DNA from: Phycisphaerales bacterium
GTDB lineage: Bacteria; Planctomycetota; Phycisphaerae; Phycisphaerales; UBA1924
Assembly: GCA_029260495.1 (NCBI GenBank)
Contig: JAJDDD010000020.1
Coordinates: 310,001 to 374,000, forward strand
DNA: 64,000 bases
Direction: 5' to 3'
Made by a program: the position numbers and the translations under genes. Under the pieces are notes generated by a model, which saw nothing but the letters and a program-made list of their open reading frames with translations, was not told the origin of the DNA and searched no databases. Positions 32,168-41,545 of the stretch are shown here, piece after piece (position 1 is the stretch's first letter; every line of letters starts with the position of its first letter).

Positions 32168-34837
32168 GTGCGTAGAGATTTTGGCCGACGTTTTTCTTTG
32201 ATCCTGGCGGTGGCAGCGACGGCGAGTGTTGCGTTGTTGGGATGCGCCTTTGCACAGGCTGAACCGAGCGCGGTGGGAGCGAGGGGAGGGGAGATTTCTT
32301 TTGAGTATTTTGGGGGGCTGGTCTTTGATCGCGATGTGCCGAGCCCGGCGGAAGCGCTGGGGCATGCCATTGGCGAGCGATTTACGCAGCATTCGGATGT
32401 GGTGCGGTACGGGGAGATTTTGGCGCGGGAGTCGGCGCGTGTGCAGGCGCGTGCGTATGGGCGGACGCATCAGGGGCGGTCGCTGAACATTTGGACGATC
32501 AGCTCGCCGGAGAACCTGCGCGATCTTGAAGGGATCTTGGCGCGGAATCGTGAGCTGACGGACCCGCGCGGGCTTTCAGCTGCGCGTCGGAGTGAGATTG
32601 TGCGCAGCAATCCGGCGATTGTGTGGCTGAGCTATAACGTGCATGGGAATGAAGCGTCGGCGAGCGAGGCGGCGGTGCAGCTTGCGTACACGATGGCGGC
32701 GGCGACGAACCGGGAAGTTGAAGACATTCTTGAGAAGGTTGTGCTGGTGATCGATCCGATGCTGAACCCGGATGGGCGCGAGCGGTATGTGAGTTTTTTC
32801 AAGAATACGGTGGGGGCGGGCGGCGCGAATGCGAATCCGGATGCGGCGGAGCATGATGAGCCGTGGCCGAGCGGGCGGATGAATCATTACATGTTTGATC
32901 TGAATCGTGACTGGCTGTGGCTGACGCAGCCGGAGTCGCGGGCGCGGCTGCCGATGTACCGGGAGTATCGGCCGCAGCTTCATATTGATTATCACGAGCA
33001 GGGGTATCGGTCGCCTTACTTTTTCGGAGCGGGGGATGATCCTTACAACACGAACATCCCAGCGGAGACGCGGGAGTGGGTGGAGATGTATGGATCGGCG
33101 AATGCGGATGTGTTTGATTCGCAGGGGCTTGTGTACGCGACGAAGGAGCGGTTTGACTATTTGTATCCGGGGTATGGGAAGGTGATGCCTTGCTATCACG
33201 GGGCGGTGGGGATGTTGTGTGAGCAGGCGGGGCATGGGTTTGCGGGGCGGGCGGTGGAGGTGAGCGATCAGTACACGCTGACGCTGCGCGAGCGGGCGCA
33301 GCATCACTTCCTGACGAGCATGAGTTATCTGGAAACGACAGCGGCGAAGAGACAGGAGCAGCTTGAGCGGTTTGCGCGCTATTTTGAAGAGTCGATGGAG
33401 GTGCGCGAAGGTCATCCGGCGGCGATTGTGATTCATGCGGAGAACGATCCGAAGCTGCTCGCTCGCACATGGGAGCTGTGCAACACACATGGAATCGAGA
33501 TTGAAGCTCTGGTTGAGACAAACTCTCTTTCTGGATTGCGCTCATATGAGACAGGGGAGGAGCTTGAAGATGCACTTGATGTGCAGGCGGGCTCGTGGAT
33601 TATTCGCTGTGATCAGCCGATGGGGCGGCTGGCGAGCGCGGTTTTTGAGCGCGAGACGGAAGTGACGGCTGACGAGACGTATGACATTACGGGATGGTCG
33701 CTCCCGATTTCGTATGGGCTTGACGCGCACTACTCAATGGAGCCGCTGCGCGTGCGCAGCGAGAAGCTGACGAAGTGGAACTCGGGCGAGGCTGGGGCGA
33801 CCGGCGATGGCGACGTTGCGTTGCTGATCGACGCGCGGCAGATGAACTTTCCGCAGGCGGTGGGAATTGCAGCGCAGCACGAGATTTTTGCGCGAGCGAC
33901 GGGCAAGGAGATTGAGATTGAGGGCGATGTGTTCGGGCCGGGGAGTTTGATTATCCACACGATTCGCAACCCTGAGCGCGATCTTGACGCATTCGTCGTT
34001 GAGCTTGCTAACGCGGGAATCCGGGTTCGGCGGGTCGGCACGGGCATGACGACGCGCGGGCGAGTGCTGGGCGCGAACGCGAACTGGCTTTTTGAACTGC
34101 CCAAAGTGCTGCTCGTGCGCAGTGAGCCGACGAGCCCGTACAGCTTTGGGCAGCATTGGTGGTTTTTGGATCAGGATCAGCGTTTCCCGTATACAGCCGT
34201 CAATGCCGACGCACTTTCTCGTGTGAATCTCGGCGATTACAACACGCTGGTGATTCCCGACACCTGGGGCGATCTTGACGGCGCGCTTGGCGAGCGCACG
34301 GTGGAGCGCATTAAAGACTGGGTGCGACAGGGCGGAGCGCTGGTGGCGACTGGGGGAGCGGCGCAGTGGGCGAGCAACACTGTGCTCCAGATCGAAGATG
34401 AAGAGGAAGAAGTAAGTAAAGATGCTGAGGATGGCGACGAGGATAAGCCCGCGTTGAATGAGCTTTCGTGGGAAGAGCGGCGTTTGCGGAGAGTTGAAGA
34501 GAATATGCCGGGCCCTTTACTGCGCGCGCGTGTGGATACAACGCATCCGCTGGCGGCGGGTGTGCGCAGCTGGGTGGGCGTGATTAAGCGAAACTCAGGA
34601 ACGCTGCCGATCGGTGAGAATGGGCATGTTGTGGCGCGGTTTGTTGATGAGCCGCGCGTTGGCGGTCTGCTTTCAGGGAGAAATGCGGAGAAGGTTGCTG
34701 GGACGCCTTTTATGACTCATCACAGCATGGGGTCCGGGGCTGTGATTTGTTTATCTGATGATCCGACGATTCGCGGGTTTATGCACGCGCCGACGCGTTT
34801 GCTTTTGAATGCGATTGTGTACGGCCCGAGTTTGTGA
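32168..34837 (+). CDS. Exported M14 family zinc carboxypeptidase-like protein
   Basis: An 889-residue protein with an N-terminal signal (hydrophobic 9-29; a cysteine at 26 in 'ALLGC' could be a lipobox). The peptidase M14 domain spans about residues 60-390. Zinc ligands are in 'SYNVHGNEAS' (HxxE) and 'LHIDYHEQG' (His), and the substrate-binding stretch 'NPDGRERY' is present. Later parts resemble a class I glutamine amidotransferase-like domain, common in large M14 proteins. GTG start at 32168, with AGGAG upstream. Likely periplasmic or extracellular peptide scavenging; substrate unknown. Confidence 0.88.
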   Translation: MRRDFGRRFSLILAVAATASVALLGCAFAQAEPSAVGARGGEISFEYFGGLVFDRDVPSPAEALGHAIGERFTQHSDVVRYGEILARESARVQARAYGRTHQGRSLNIWTISSPENLRDLEGILARNRELTDPRGLSAARRSEIVRSNPAIVWLSYNVHGNEASASEAAVQLAYTMAAATNREVEDILEKVVLVIDPMLNPDGRERYVSFFKNTVGAGGANANPDAAEHDEPWPSGRMNHYMFDLNRDWLWLTQPESRARLPMYREYRPQLHIDYHEQGYRSPYFFGAGDDPYNTNIPAETREWVEMYGSANADVFDSQGLVYATKERFDYLYPGYGKVMPCYHGAVGMLCEQAGHGFAGRAVEVSDQYTLTLRERAQHHFLTSMSYLETTAAKRQEQLERFARYFEESMEVREGHPAAIVIHAENDPKLLARTWELCNTHGIEIEALVETNSLSGLRSYETGEELEDALDVQAGSWIIRCDQPMGRLASAVFERETEVTADETYDITGWSLPISYGLDAHYSMEPLRVRSEKLTKWNSGEAGATGDGDVALLIDARQMNFPQAVGIAAQHEIFARATGKEIEIEGDVFGPGSLIIHTIRNPERDLDAFVVELANAGIRVRRVGTGMTTRGRVLGANANWLFELPKVLLVRSEPTSPYSFGQHWWFLDQDQRFPYTAVNADALSRVNLGDYNTLVIPDTWGDLDGALGERTVERIKDWVRQGGALVATGGAAQWASNTVLQIEDEEEEVSKDAEDGDEDKPALNELSWEERRLRRVEENMPGPLLRARVDTTHPLAAGVRSWVGVIKRNSGTLPIGENGHVVARFVDEPRVGGLLSGRNAEKVAGTPFMTHHSMGSGAVICLSDDPTIRGFMHAPTRLLLNAIVYGPSL

Positions 34838-34866
34838 AGCGTTGCGCCGCGCCCGGTAATTGCGCT

Positions 34867-35919
34867 TCATTGCGCTTTGTTTGACCAGGCGAGGCCGTCG
34901 GGCTCGGCGCCGGCGGTGAGGCGTTTGGAGATTTTCCAGGTTTTGAGGTCGATGACGGTGATGATGTCGGCGTTGGTGTTGGCGATGTAGGCACGGCTGC
35001 CGTCGGGCTCGATGAGAATGCCGATGGGCACGGGGCTGGCGCCGAAGGAGTCGCCGAAGAGGCGTTTGGATTTTTCATCTTCATTTACAGCTTTTTCAGT
35101 CATTTTGATGCGGCGGAGCTCTTTGCGCGTGTTGGCGTCGAAGATGACGACATCGCCTGTGCGCGCGCAGGAGACGAGAGCGTGGGCGCCATCCGGCGTG
35201 AAGGCGACCCGAATGGGAAACTCGCCGCAATCGAGCTCGACTTCTTCTTCGAGTGTGTTGGTATTGATGACGCTGACAGTGTTGGCGACGCGGTTCGTCA
35301 CCCAGACTTCATCGCGTATCGGATGGGCGGCGACGCCCTCGGCGCCGGGCGCGGTCTCGAGAACCTTGATGAGCTTGTGCGTGTTGATGTCAATAATGGA
35401 CACACTGCCGGAGCCGATGTTGGCGACGAAGGCGAAGTGAGCATCGGGGGTGAGCGCGACCATGTGGGAGATATCCTGATCGGTGTCGATTGCAGCTTCG
35501 ACGGCGCCTTCTTTGATGTTGACGATGAGGAGTTTGCGCTCCTGCTCTACGGTGACGATGAGGCGGTCGCCGGCGGGGAGGAACTGAATGCCGTGCGGGC
35601 GGTGGTATTTTTTGAGATCGATTTCACGGACAACTTTATTTGTGGCAACGTCGATGATGGAGAGTGTTGAGCCGAGGGTGGCGCGGTCGCCGTAGTTGCA
35701 AACGACGACGATGCTTCCATCGGGGCTGGTCGCAGCTTCGTGGGGGCCGACATTAACGGGGATGGTGGCGGAGGACTTGCCGGTGTTGGGATCGATGACG
35801 GAGACGGTGGCGTCGGATTTATTGAGAACGAAGAGCGCGCCCTCGGAAGCGGCGCAGAGTGCGGCGACGAACGAGAACGCGAAGACGGCGGCGAGGAAGA
35901 GTAGATGAGGATGGGGCAT
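34867..35919 (-). CDS. Exported YVTN-type beta-propeller protein
   Basis: A 350-residue protein with a signal peptide (hydrophobic 6-22, cleavage near 'CAAS'). Seven or so repeats of about 42-45 residues follow the YVTN pattern, for example 'LFVLNKSDATVSVIDPNTGK', 'VWVTNRVANTVSVINTNTLE' and 'AYIANTNADIITVIDLKTWK'. A seven-bladed periplasmic or surface propeller is expected; such proteins may bind ligands or act as surface antigens. ATG 35919 has a strong AAGGAG site. It lies 97 bp downstream of mqnE on the same strand but with its own ribosome site. Confidence 0.88.
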   Translation of the reverse strand: MPHPHLLFLAAVFAFSFVAALCAASEGALFVLNKSDATVSVIDPNTGKSSATIPVNVGPHEAATSPDGSIVVVCNYGDRATLGSTLSIIDVATNKVVREIDLKKYHRPHGIQFLPAGDRLIVTVEQERKLLIVNIKEGAVEAAIDTDQDISHMVALTPDAHFAFVANIGSGSVSIIDINTHKLIKVLETAPGAEGVAAHPIRDEVWVTNRVANTVSVINTNTLEEEVELDCGEFPIRVAFTPDGAHALVSCARTGDVVIFDANTRKELRRIKMTEKAVNEDEKSKRLFGDSFGASPVPIGILIEPDGSRAYIANTNADIITVIDLKTWKISKRLTAGAEPDGLAWSNKAQ

Positions 35920-36016
35920 GGCGAGCTCCTTTTGGGGGAGATCATATGTGCTGTGGCTGGGGAGTTTTTGTGTCACAAATAAATTGCACGTGGGGCGCAG
36001 GAAAACGGCAAGACGA

Positions 36017-37345
36017 CTACGCCAGCTGCCAGTTTTTGCCTTCGCGTGTGATTGGGCGGTAGAGGGTGTCGCGTTCGATGGGGGTGAAGCCGGCCTGGCG
36101 GGCGGCGTTGCAAAGGTCTTGTGCGGTTGTTTCCTGATGCGTTGTCGCGCCGGCGACTTTGGTGATGTCGTACCAGACGACGGTGCCGTCGATGTCGTCG
36201 GCGCCGGCGAGGAGTTGGAGCTGGGCCATCGCGAGGGTTTGCATGATCCAGAATGCTTTGACATGGGGGAAGTTGTCGAGCATCAGGCGGGCGACGGCGA
36301 GTGTGCGCAAGTTCTCGACGCCGCCGGGCCCGGGGAGGTGTTCGAGCTCGGAGCCGTCGGGGAGGAAGGGGAGGGGGATAATGGTTTGGAAGTAGCCGCC
36401 GGCGGGGGATGAAGAATCTGCTTGATTCAAAGTTGGTGTTGGGAGCGCAGCATTTTCAGCGGAGAGCGTGATGGCGCCTTCATTGTCCGCGGCGTATCCG
36501 AGGCGGGCGAGGGCCTCGTCCTGTGCTGTACGCAGCATGTCCATGTGAATGAGCCGATCGTCGCGGGATTCGATGTGGCCGTAGAGCATGGTTGCGTTGG
36601 TGTTCAGGCCGAGCTCGTGGGCGACGCGGTGAACATCGAGCCAGACATCGGAGCGGATCTTTCCTTTGAATGCTTCGTCGTGTACGCGATCGTCGAAGAC
36701 TTCGGCGCCGCCGCCGGGGAGAGAGCCGAGTCCGGCCTCTTTCAACTGTTGCAACACCCAGCGGATGCCGGCGGTTCGATCTGTCGCTTTGTATACCTTG
36801 GCGATGCGGGCGAAGTGGACAATCTCGACAGCGGTGAAGGCTTTGATGTGGAGCTCGGGGGCAGACTCACAAATCGCGCGGAGCATGTCGGTGTAATACT
36901 CGAAGGGGAGATAGGGGTGGAGGCCGCCGACGATGTGCATTTCTGTGGCGCCGGCGTCGCGGGCGCTGATCGCTTCGGCGCGGATGTCATCAAGCGAATG
37001 CTCATACGCGCCCTCGTCGCCGCGTTTGCGGTAGAACTCGCAGAACTTGCATGAGAGGGCGCAAACGTTTGAGTAGTTCAGGTGCCTGTTGATGTTGTAG
37101 TAGCACACGTCGCCGTGCATACGCCGACGGACGAAGTCGGCAAGCTGACAGACGAACCAGATGTCGGGTGTACTAAAGAGCGCCCGACCGTGCGTGAGGG
37201 AGAGACGTTTGCCAGCGAGGACGCGATCGCGAATTGCCTGGAGTTGTTCGTCTGCTGATCGTGGCGCCACGCGGGCCTGCTCGGTTTCGCGCGGTTCCTC
37301 GCCGGGCGGCGCGAGCGTTTGAGTTGATAGAGCGGCGGTTGTCAC
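36017..37345 (-). CDS. mqnE: Aminofutalosine synthase (radical SAM)
   Basis: A 442-residue radical SAM enzyme. 'NINRHLNYSNVCALSCKFCE' carries the 4Fe-4S CxxxCxxC motif. 'EMHIVGGLHPYLPFEYYTDM', 'AGLGSLPGGGAEVFDDRVHD' and 'NATMLYGHIE' are characteristic of MqnE rather than MqnC. It makes aminofutalosine from 3-[(1-carboxyvinyl)oxy]benzoate and S-adenosylmethionine, the second step of the futalosine route to menaquinone. No other mqn gene is in the window. Residues ~310-325 hold a short insertion rich in Ser and Pro. Confidence 0.92.
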   Translation of the reverse strand: MTTAALSTQTLAPPGEEPRETEQARVAPRSADEQLQAIRDRVLAGKRLSLTHGRALFSTPDIWFVCQLADFVRRRMHGDVCYYNINRHLNYSNVCALSCKFCEFYRKRGDEGAYEHSLDDIRAEAISARDAGATEMHIVGGLHPYLPFEYYTDMLRAICESAPELHIKAFTAVEIVHFARIAKVYKATDRTAGIRWVLQQLKEAGLGSLPGGGAEVFDDRVHDEAFKGKIRSDVWLDVHRVAHELGLNTNATMLYGHIESRDDRLIHMDMLRTAQDEALARLGYAADNEGAITLSAENAALPTPTLNQADSSSPAGGYFQTIIPLPFLPDGSELEHLPGPGGVENLRTLAVARLMLDNFPHVKAFWIMQTLAMAQLQLLAGADDIDGTVVWYDITKVAGATTHQETTAQDLCNAARQAGFTPIERDTLYRPITREGKNWQLA

Positions 37346-37728
37346 GAGTGGTCCAAATGTGGGTGTGCGCGAGGTGTAGAGTGAACAAATGGGCGAAACC
37401 GGGTCGATTCGGCTCGATTTTCAGAAGTATCTGAAAGTATTGTAGGCTATTTGCAGCCTCCCGGTGATGCCTGACGATGCGGGTGTTCTGATGGGTCACA
37501 ACGCCCGGCCGGCCCGATATCCATCGCCCGATTTCTGAAAATCTCCAGCGGCGCCGTCCATGTCGATTATGCAGCAGGTGTTCGGCCCTGTTTCCTGTGG
37601 GGTGGGGCCCGGGCATTCAGGGCGCGCCCGTCGAGGCCGATAGTGAGCAGGCTGAGGCCCGATGCGCTGATGCGCGCGGTGTGTGCGCGGGTGATCGGAG
37701 CTTTGGTTGAGTAGGGCGCGCAATCCAT
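37346..37728. other. Intergenic region, divergent mqnE / coiled-coil protein
   Basis: About 380 bp with both promoters. The clearest element is the hyphenated palindrome at 37419-37436. No convincing gene, RNA structure or terminator was found. Confidence 0.45.
37419..37436. promoter_or_regulatory. Hyphenated palindrome, possible operator
   Basis: TTTCAG-AAGTAT-CTGAAA is a perfect 6-6-6 inverted repeat about 75-90 bp upstream of the mqnE start. A related 'TTTCTGAAAATC' occurs again near 37533. Such geometry suits a dimeric regulator, but no regulator gene is nearby. Confidence 0.28.
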
Positions 37729-40044
37729 ATGGCTCACGAACCCAAAAACCGTCCGACAGATGGACAGGCGTCAGATGGTCGTTACAAAGACCAATCACCG
37801 CCTCCCGCCGAGCCCACGCCCGGCGGCGAAGCTATGGATCTGATCTCCTCGATGGAGGCCCAGCTTGAAACCGTCAAGCGGGCCCGCGCCAAGCAGGAAG
37901 AAGTTGAACAGCGCTTCGCGCAGCAACAGCAGGAGCTTGCTCAGCGTGAGCAGCAACTCCAGCAAGCGAGCGCCGAGCTTGACGAAGCGCGCAGCGCTCT
38001 TTCTGAACATTCCGCAGAGCTTGATGAGAGCAAGCGCTCGCTGCAGAAGCAGCGCGATGAGCTGGCCAGGGCTCGCGAGGAGCTCTCAAAGGAACGAGAG
38101 CAGAACGAGCACATCGCCAAGCAACTCCATGCCGCAAACGATCAGCTCTCTTCTGAGCGACGAGAGCTCGAAACCCAGCGGGCCGCGACAGGCAAGCTTC
38201 GGGCGGAGGTTGAAGAGCATCAGCTTGAACTCAAGGAGAAGAGCGACCAACTCCAGCAGCGCATTGAACAGATTGAGCGCGAGCGCATCGAACATCAGAG
38301 TGAACTTGAAGCCAAGGAAGCGGAGCTTCAGGAAGCGACGAATACGCTCGAATCCGCGATCGCCCATGCTTCCGAGCGGGCTGGAGTTCTTTCGCGCGAG
38401 CGCGACAAGCTGGAGCAGGAGCGCCGCCAGCTCTCTGCGCAAACTGGAGATCAGAGCGATCGCATCGCTGCGCTGGAAGAGCAACTCGCGGAGGCGCAAT
38501 CCCAGCTTGATCGCACCAACAGCTCATCGAGTGAAGCTGTCGAGCAGATTCGCGAGCTCACGGATCGGTGTGTCGAGCTTGAAGGCAAGCGGGCGGACCT
38601 TGAAAAAGCGCACGGCGACCTTGAAGAGCTGCGCCAGGTTCATCAACAATCGCAGGCAAAGACCGCTGAGGATGAACAACAGCTGGCAGCGCTGCAGGCC
38701 GAACTGGTTGCACGGTCAGAGGTCAATAACAAACTGACCGCTGAGCTTGACGACGTGCAAAGCGCCGCCGAAGCTGTACGCGCGCAGATTCAGGCGAAGA
38801 ACGATGAGGTGGATCGCCTGAACAAGGCTTTCAACGATTCGGCCTCCGGGTCAAACGAACAAATCGAAGCGCTCACCCAGCAGATCAGCGCCCAGCTTGA
38901 AGGAATCAAAACGCTCGAAGGGGAGAAGGAGCAGGCACAAAAAGAGCTTCGCGCCACGCGCAAGCAGCTCTCTGAGCTTGAAGAGCAAATCAGTGTGGGC
39001 GGGGCGGAAGTCGCTTCGGCCCAGCAGTTGGCGAGCCTCAAGGAAGGCGTCGCGAAGCGCGACACCGCGATCGCCCAACTCCAGCAGCAGCTCGACAAGA
39101 CCAAACGCTGGGCCCAAAAAATGCAGCAGCGTGTCGAAAGCGCTTCCGCAGATGGCGAGATGGGCCCGGATCATGATGAAGAGTTCATGAACAGGCGCCG
39201 GGAGCGACTGCGCCGGTACAAGAAGATGTTGCGCGATCAATCAGGAAAAATCCTTCAGGCCCGCGAGGTGCTCACCACGCGCAGCGCTGAATATGAACGA
39301 CTTCTCCAAAAGCGCATTGAACTGGCTGAGGTGAAAGCCTGCCTTGAGAAGAAAGCCACGTCGCTGCAGTCACAGTCGTCGCGCAATAAGGTTGCGATCG
39401 CGATTATGGCGTTCGTCTCTACGATTGGAATTCTTGGAGCTCTGAGCTGGAGCGTTGCGCAGCGCGCCATCCCTGCGACGCATATTATGCAGGCGACCAT
39501 CGCTGTTCAGGAGGAAGGCGAGGCGATCGCGCCCGAACATCTGGTGTCGTGGACGGCTGCGATCGAGCAGATCGCTGACGACCCGCGTTTGATGGAGATG
39601 GCTGCTGAACGCATGAAACGTCGCGGGATTCTTGATCTCAGCACGCCGGGCGACCTTGGCGCGAGGCTCAACGCTGATCTTGATCTTCTCTCTACTCAGC
39701 CGGGGCAGGTGACGCTTGCGCTCAAGGGTGAGGGTGTCGAACGCACGGCGCGCACACTTGAAACGTACACGGCGGCTCTCATCGCGATCGCGAACGAGGG
39801 GAAGAGCCGCCGGAATGATCGCGCCATGACCGCGATGACCCAGGGCCCCAATCGAAACGCCGACCCGATTGATCAGCCGCACATTGTTGTCGCGGGCATG
39901 ATCTGGGCCGGCTCGTCGCTGGGCGCCTTGCTGATCGGGCTCATCGCGTGGGCCAAGCTCGCTCGGGCGCGACGCAAGTTTGAGGAAGAGAACCCCATTT
40001 TGCATTCGCTCGACGAAAGCCGCTGGCCCCAAATGAGCGCGTAG
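37729..40044 (+). CDS. Long coiled-coil membrane protein with a Wzz-like region
   Basis: A 771-residue protein. Residues ~35-550 are almost continuous heptad-rich coiled coil (Glu, Gln, Leu, Arg; 'LEEQLAEAQSQLDRTNSSSS'-like patterns). A membrane helix follows at about 555-575 ('AIAIMAFVSTIGILGALSW'). Then comes a ~140-residue domain beginning 'YATHIMQATIAV'-like ('ATHIMQATIAVQEEG') and a second helix at about 718-742 ('IVVAGMIWAGSSLGALLIGL'). Two helices bracketing a mixed domain near the C-terminus resemble chain-length determinant (Wzz) or GumC topology. Function unknown; a cytoplasmic scaffold attached to the envelope is my inference. The start has no clear ribosome site. Confidence 0.7.
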   Translation: MAHEPKNRPTDGQASDGRYKDQSPPPAEPTPGGEAMDLISSMEAQLETVKRARAKQEEVEQRFAQQQQELAQREQQLQQASAELDEARSALSEHSAELDESKRSLQKQRDELARAREELSKEREQNEHIAKQLHAANDQLSSERRELETQRAATGKLRAEVEEHQLELKEKSDQLQQRIEQIERERIEHQSELEAKEAELQEATNTLESAIAHASERAGVLSRERDKLEQERRQLSAQTGDQSDRIAALEEQLAEAQSQLDRTNSSSSEAVEQIRELTDRCVELEGKRADLEKAHGDLEELRQVHQQSQAKTAEDEQQLAALQAELVARSEVNNKLTAELDDVQSAAEAVRAQIQAKNDEVDRLNKAFNDSASGSNEQIEALTQQISAQLEGIKTLEGEKEQAQKELRATRKQLSELEEQISVGGAEVASAQQLASLKEGVAKRDTAIAQLQQQLDKTKRWAQKMQQRVESASADGEMGPDHDEEFMNRRRERLRRYKKMLRDQSGKILQAREVLTTRSAEYERLLQKRIELAEVKACLEKKATSLQSQSSRNKVAIAIMAFVSTIGILGALSWSVAQRAIPATHIMQATIAVQEEGEAIAPEHLVSWTAAIEQIADDPRLMEMAAERMKRRGILDLSTPGDLGARLNADLDLLSTQPGQVTLALKGEGVERTARTLETYTAALIAIANEGKSRRNDRAMTAMTQGPNRNADPIDQPHIVVAGMIWAGSSLGALLIGLIAWAKLARARRKFEEENPILHSLDESRWPQMSA

Positions 40045-40068
40045 GCGAGTTGCAATCTTGCAGTCGCG

Positions 40069-40755
40069 CTACTGATGGCGCGAGGCCCGGTGCATCCGGT
40101 GAAGTTGATCGCGCATTGTGGAAATTTCGCGCCGAAGGCGCTCCAGGGCGGCGTCGGGACCATCTTTGAGAAGTTCATCATGGGCGATGGGCTCTCCGAC
40201 CATGATTGAGATGCGCTGGCGCCAGAAACGCGGCCTCTTTCGGGAGCGTGGCCAGGCGTCGTAGGGGCCTTCGATAGCGATTGGCAGGACGGGGCATGAT
40301 GAGCGTTTGACGAGAAGCGCCGCGCCCCGTTGAAAGGGGGAGACGGCGCCATCAAAGGTGCGCGAGCCTTCGGGAAAGATGACGACAGCGGCGCCATTTT
40401 TGAGTCGCATCAGCGCTTCTTTCATGGCGGCGACATCGCCGGCGCCCTCGCGGATGGGGATGGCGTTGAGCGCGCGAATGAGCCAGGCGAGCGGACGGAT
40501 GTTGAAAAGGCCAACCCGGGCGACCGGGTGTATTTCGCGGTGAGAAAGACAGACGCCGATCAGGGGTGGATCAAGATACGACTGGTGGTTGGCGACGATG
40601 AGCACAGGACCTGTTCGCGGCACGCGGTCGATATGCAAACGACGCAGACGGTAGGCCAGTGTGAAGACTGCGAGGCTGAAAGAGCGGCAGAAGCTGAAGA
40701 AGGCGCGATGCGCCAAGGAGGATTTTGCTGCTTTGACGGCTGCTCGCTCGCTCAT
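40069..40755 (-). CDS. 1-acyl-glycerol-3-phosphate acyltransferase (PlsC family)
   Basis: A 228-residue protein with the acyltransferase block I 'NHQSYLDPPLIG' (HxxxxD) at about residues 57-68 and block III 'FPEGSRTFDG' at about 125-134. PlsC-type enzymes acylate lysophosphatidate to phosphatidate at the inner membrane. A hydrophobic segment near the N-terminus fits membrane association. Its ATG overlaps the cmk stop codon (ATGA), so the two genes are translationally coupled. Confidence 0.9.
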   Translation of the reverse strand: MSERAAVKAAKSSLAHRAFFSFCRSFSLAVFTLAYRLRRLHIDRVPRTGPVLIVANHQSYLDPPLIGVCLSHREIHPVARVGLFNIRPLAWLIRALNAIPIREGAGDVAAMKEALMRLKNGAAVVIFPEGSRTFDGAVSPFQRGAALLVKRSSCPVLPIAIEGPYDAWPRSRKRPRFWRQRISIMVGEPIAHDELLKDGPDAALERLRREISTMRDQLHRMHRASRHQ

Positions 40756-41489
40756 GTTCCCCGGTTGACCCTGGCGGCGAGCTGGGTGCGAACGACGCGC
40801 TCAAGCTCGTCGACCACATCATCGAACTCAATGCGCGAGGTATCGACGCGGACGGCGTCGGCTGGACAGACGAGCGGCCCAACGGGGCGGTTGGCGTCTG
40901 CATCATCGCGGGCGATTTGCTCGCGTTCGATGTCATCAAGATTGACCTGAACACCCATTTCAGCAAGTTGGGCGACGCGGCGGGCGGCGCGCACACGGGC
41001 GGAGGCGTCAAGATAGATTTTGACATCAGCGTCGGGAAAAACGACGGAGCCCTGATCGCGCCCTTCCGAAACGAGGCGGGGATGCTGTCTGCCGATGAGC
41101 ATCTGCTTGCGGGCGAGGACATCGCGAACTTCGCGAAGGGAAGCGACGGCGGAGACAGCGGATGTGACGTCCGAATCACGAAGGCGCGTGACGTATGGTT
41201 TTTGATGGGCGAGAAGAGTTGGGGGGTCGGCGGCCCACACGAAGTGAAGGTCGGCGTCGGCGGCGAGGCGCGCGACGGCGGGGCCGTCGGTGATGTCAAC
41301 ACCTTGATCGAGGGCCAAGGCGGTGGCGGCGCGATACATGGCGCCGGTGTCGAGGAACTCGAGGCCGATGCGATTCGCGAGAGCGCGTCCGACGGAGGAT
41401 TTTCCGGTCCCGGCGGGGCCGTCGATCGTGATAATCAGGTTGGGGAAGGAGTCGCCATCGAAGGTTGAATCGTCACACGTCAACGCCAC
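40752..41489 (-). CDS. cmk: Cytidylate kinase
   Basis: A 245-residue nucleotide kinase. The P-loop 'ITIDGPAGTGKSSVGRALA' is at about 20-38, 'LEFLDTGAMYRAAT' and the CMP-binding 'EGRDQGSVVFPDADVKIYLD' follow, and 'RDDADANRPVGPL' matches the C-terminal lid of Cmk. It phosphorylates CMP and dCMP. Length and order are normal. Operon partner of the acyltransferase, a pairing often seen in bacteria. Confidence 0.95.
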   Translation of the reverse strand: MALTCDDSTFDGDSFPNLIITIDGPAGTGKSSVGRALANRIGLEFLDTGAMYRAATALALDQGVDITDGPAVARLAADADLHFVWAADPPTLLAHQKPYVTRLRDSDVTSAVSAVASLREVRDVLARKQMLIGRQHPRLVSEGRDQGSVVFPDADVKIYLDASARVRAARRVAQLAEMGVQVNLDDIEREQIARDDADANRPVGPLVCPADAVRVDTSRIEFDDVVDELERVVRTQLAARVNRGT

Positions 41490-41545
41490 GCGAGGGGCTC
41501 CGCAACTTGGAGAGAGTGTTGTTTCCTGAATATCTCGGTCTGAAT

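Noticed and set aside
31855-32370. Extension of the DoxX-like frame upstream to 32370
   Set aside because: The translated extension is Pro/Ser-rich shadow sequence overlapping the divergent M14 gene; ATG 31854 has a ribosome site and fits the family length.
35920-36264. Extension of the YVTN protein into the mqnE gene
   Set aside because: It is the shadow of mqnE; ATG 35919 has AAGGAG and starts a signal peptide.
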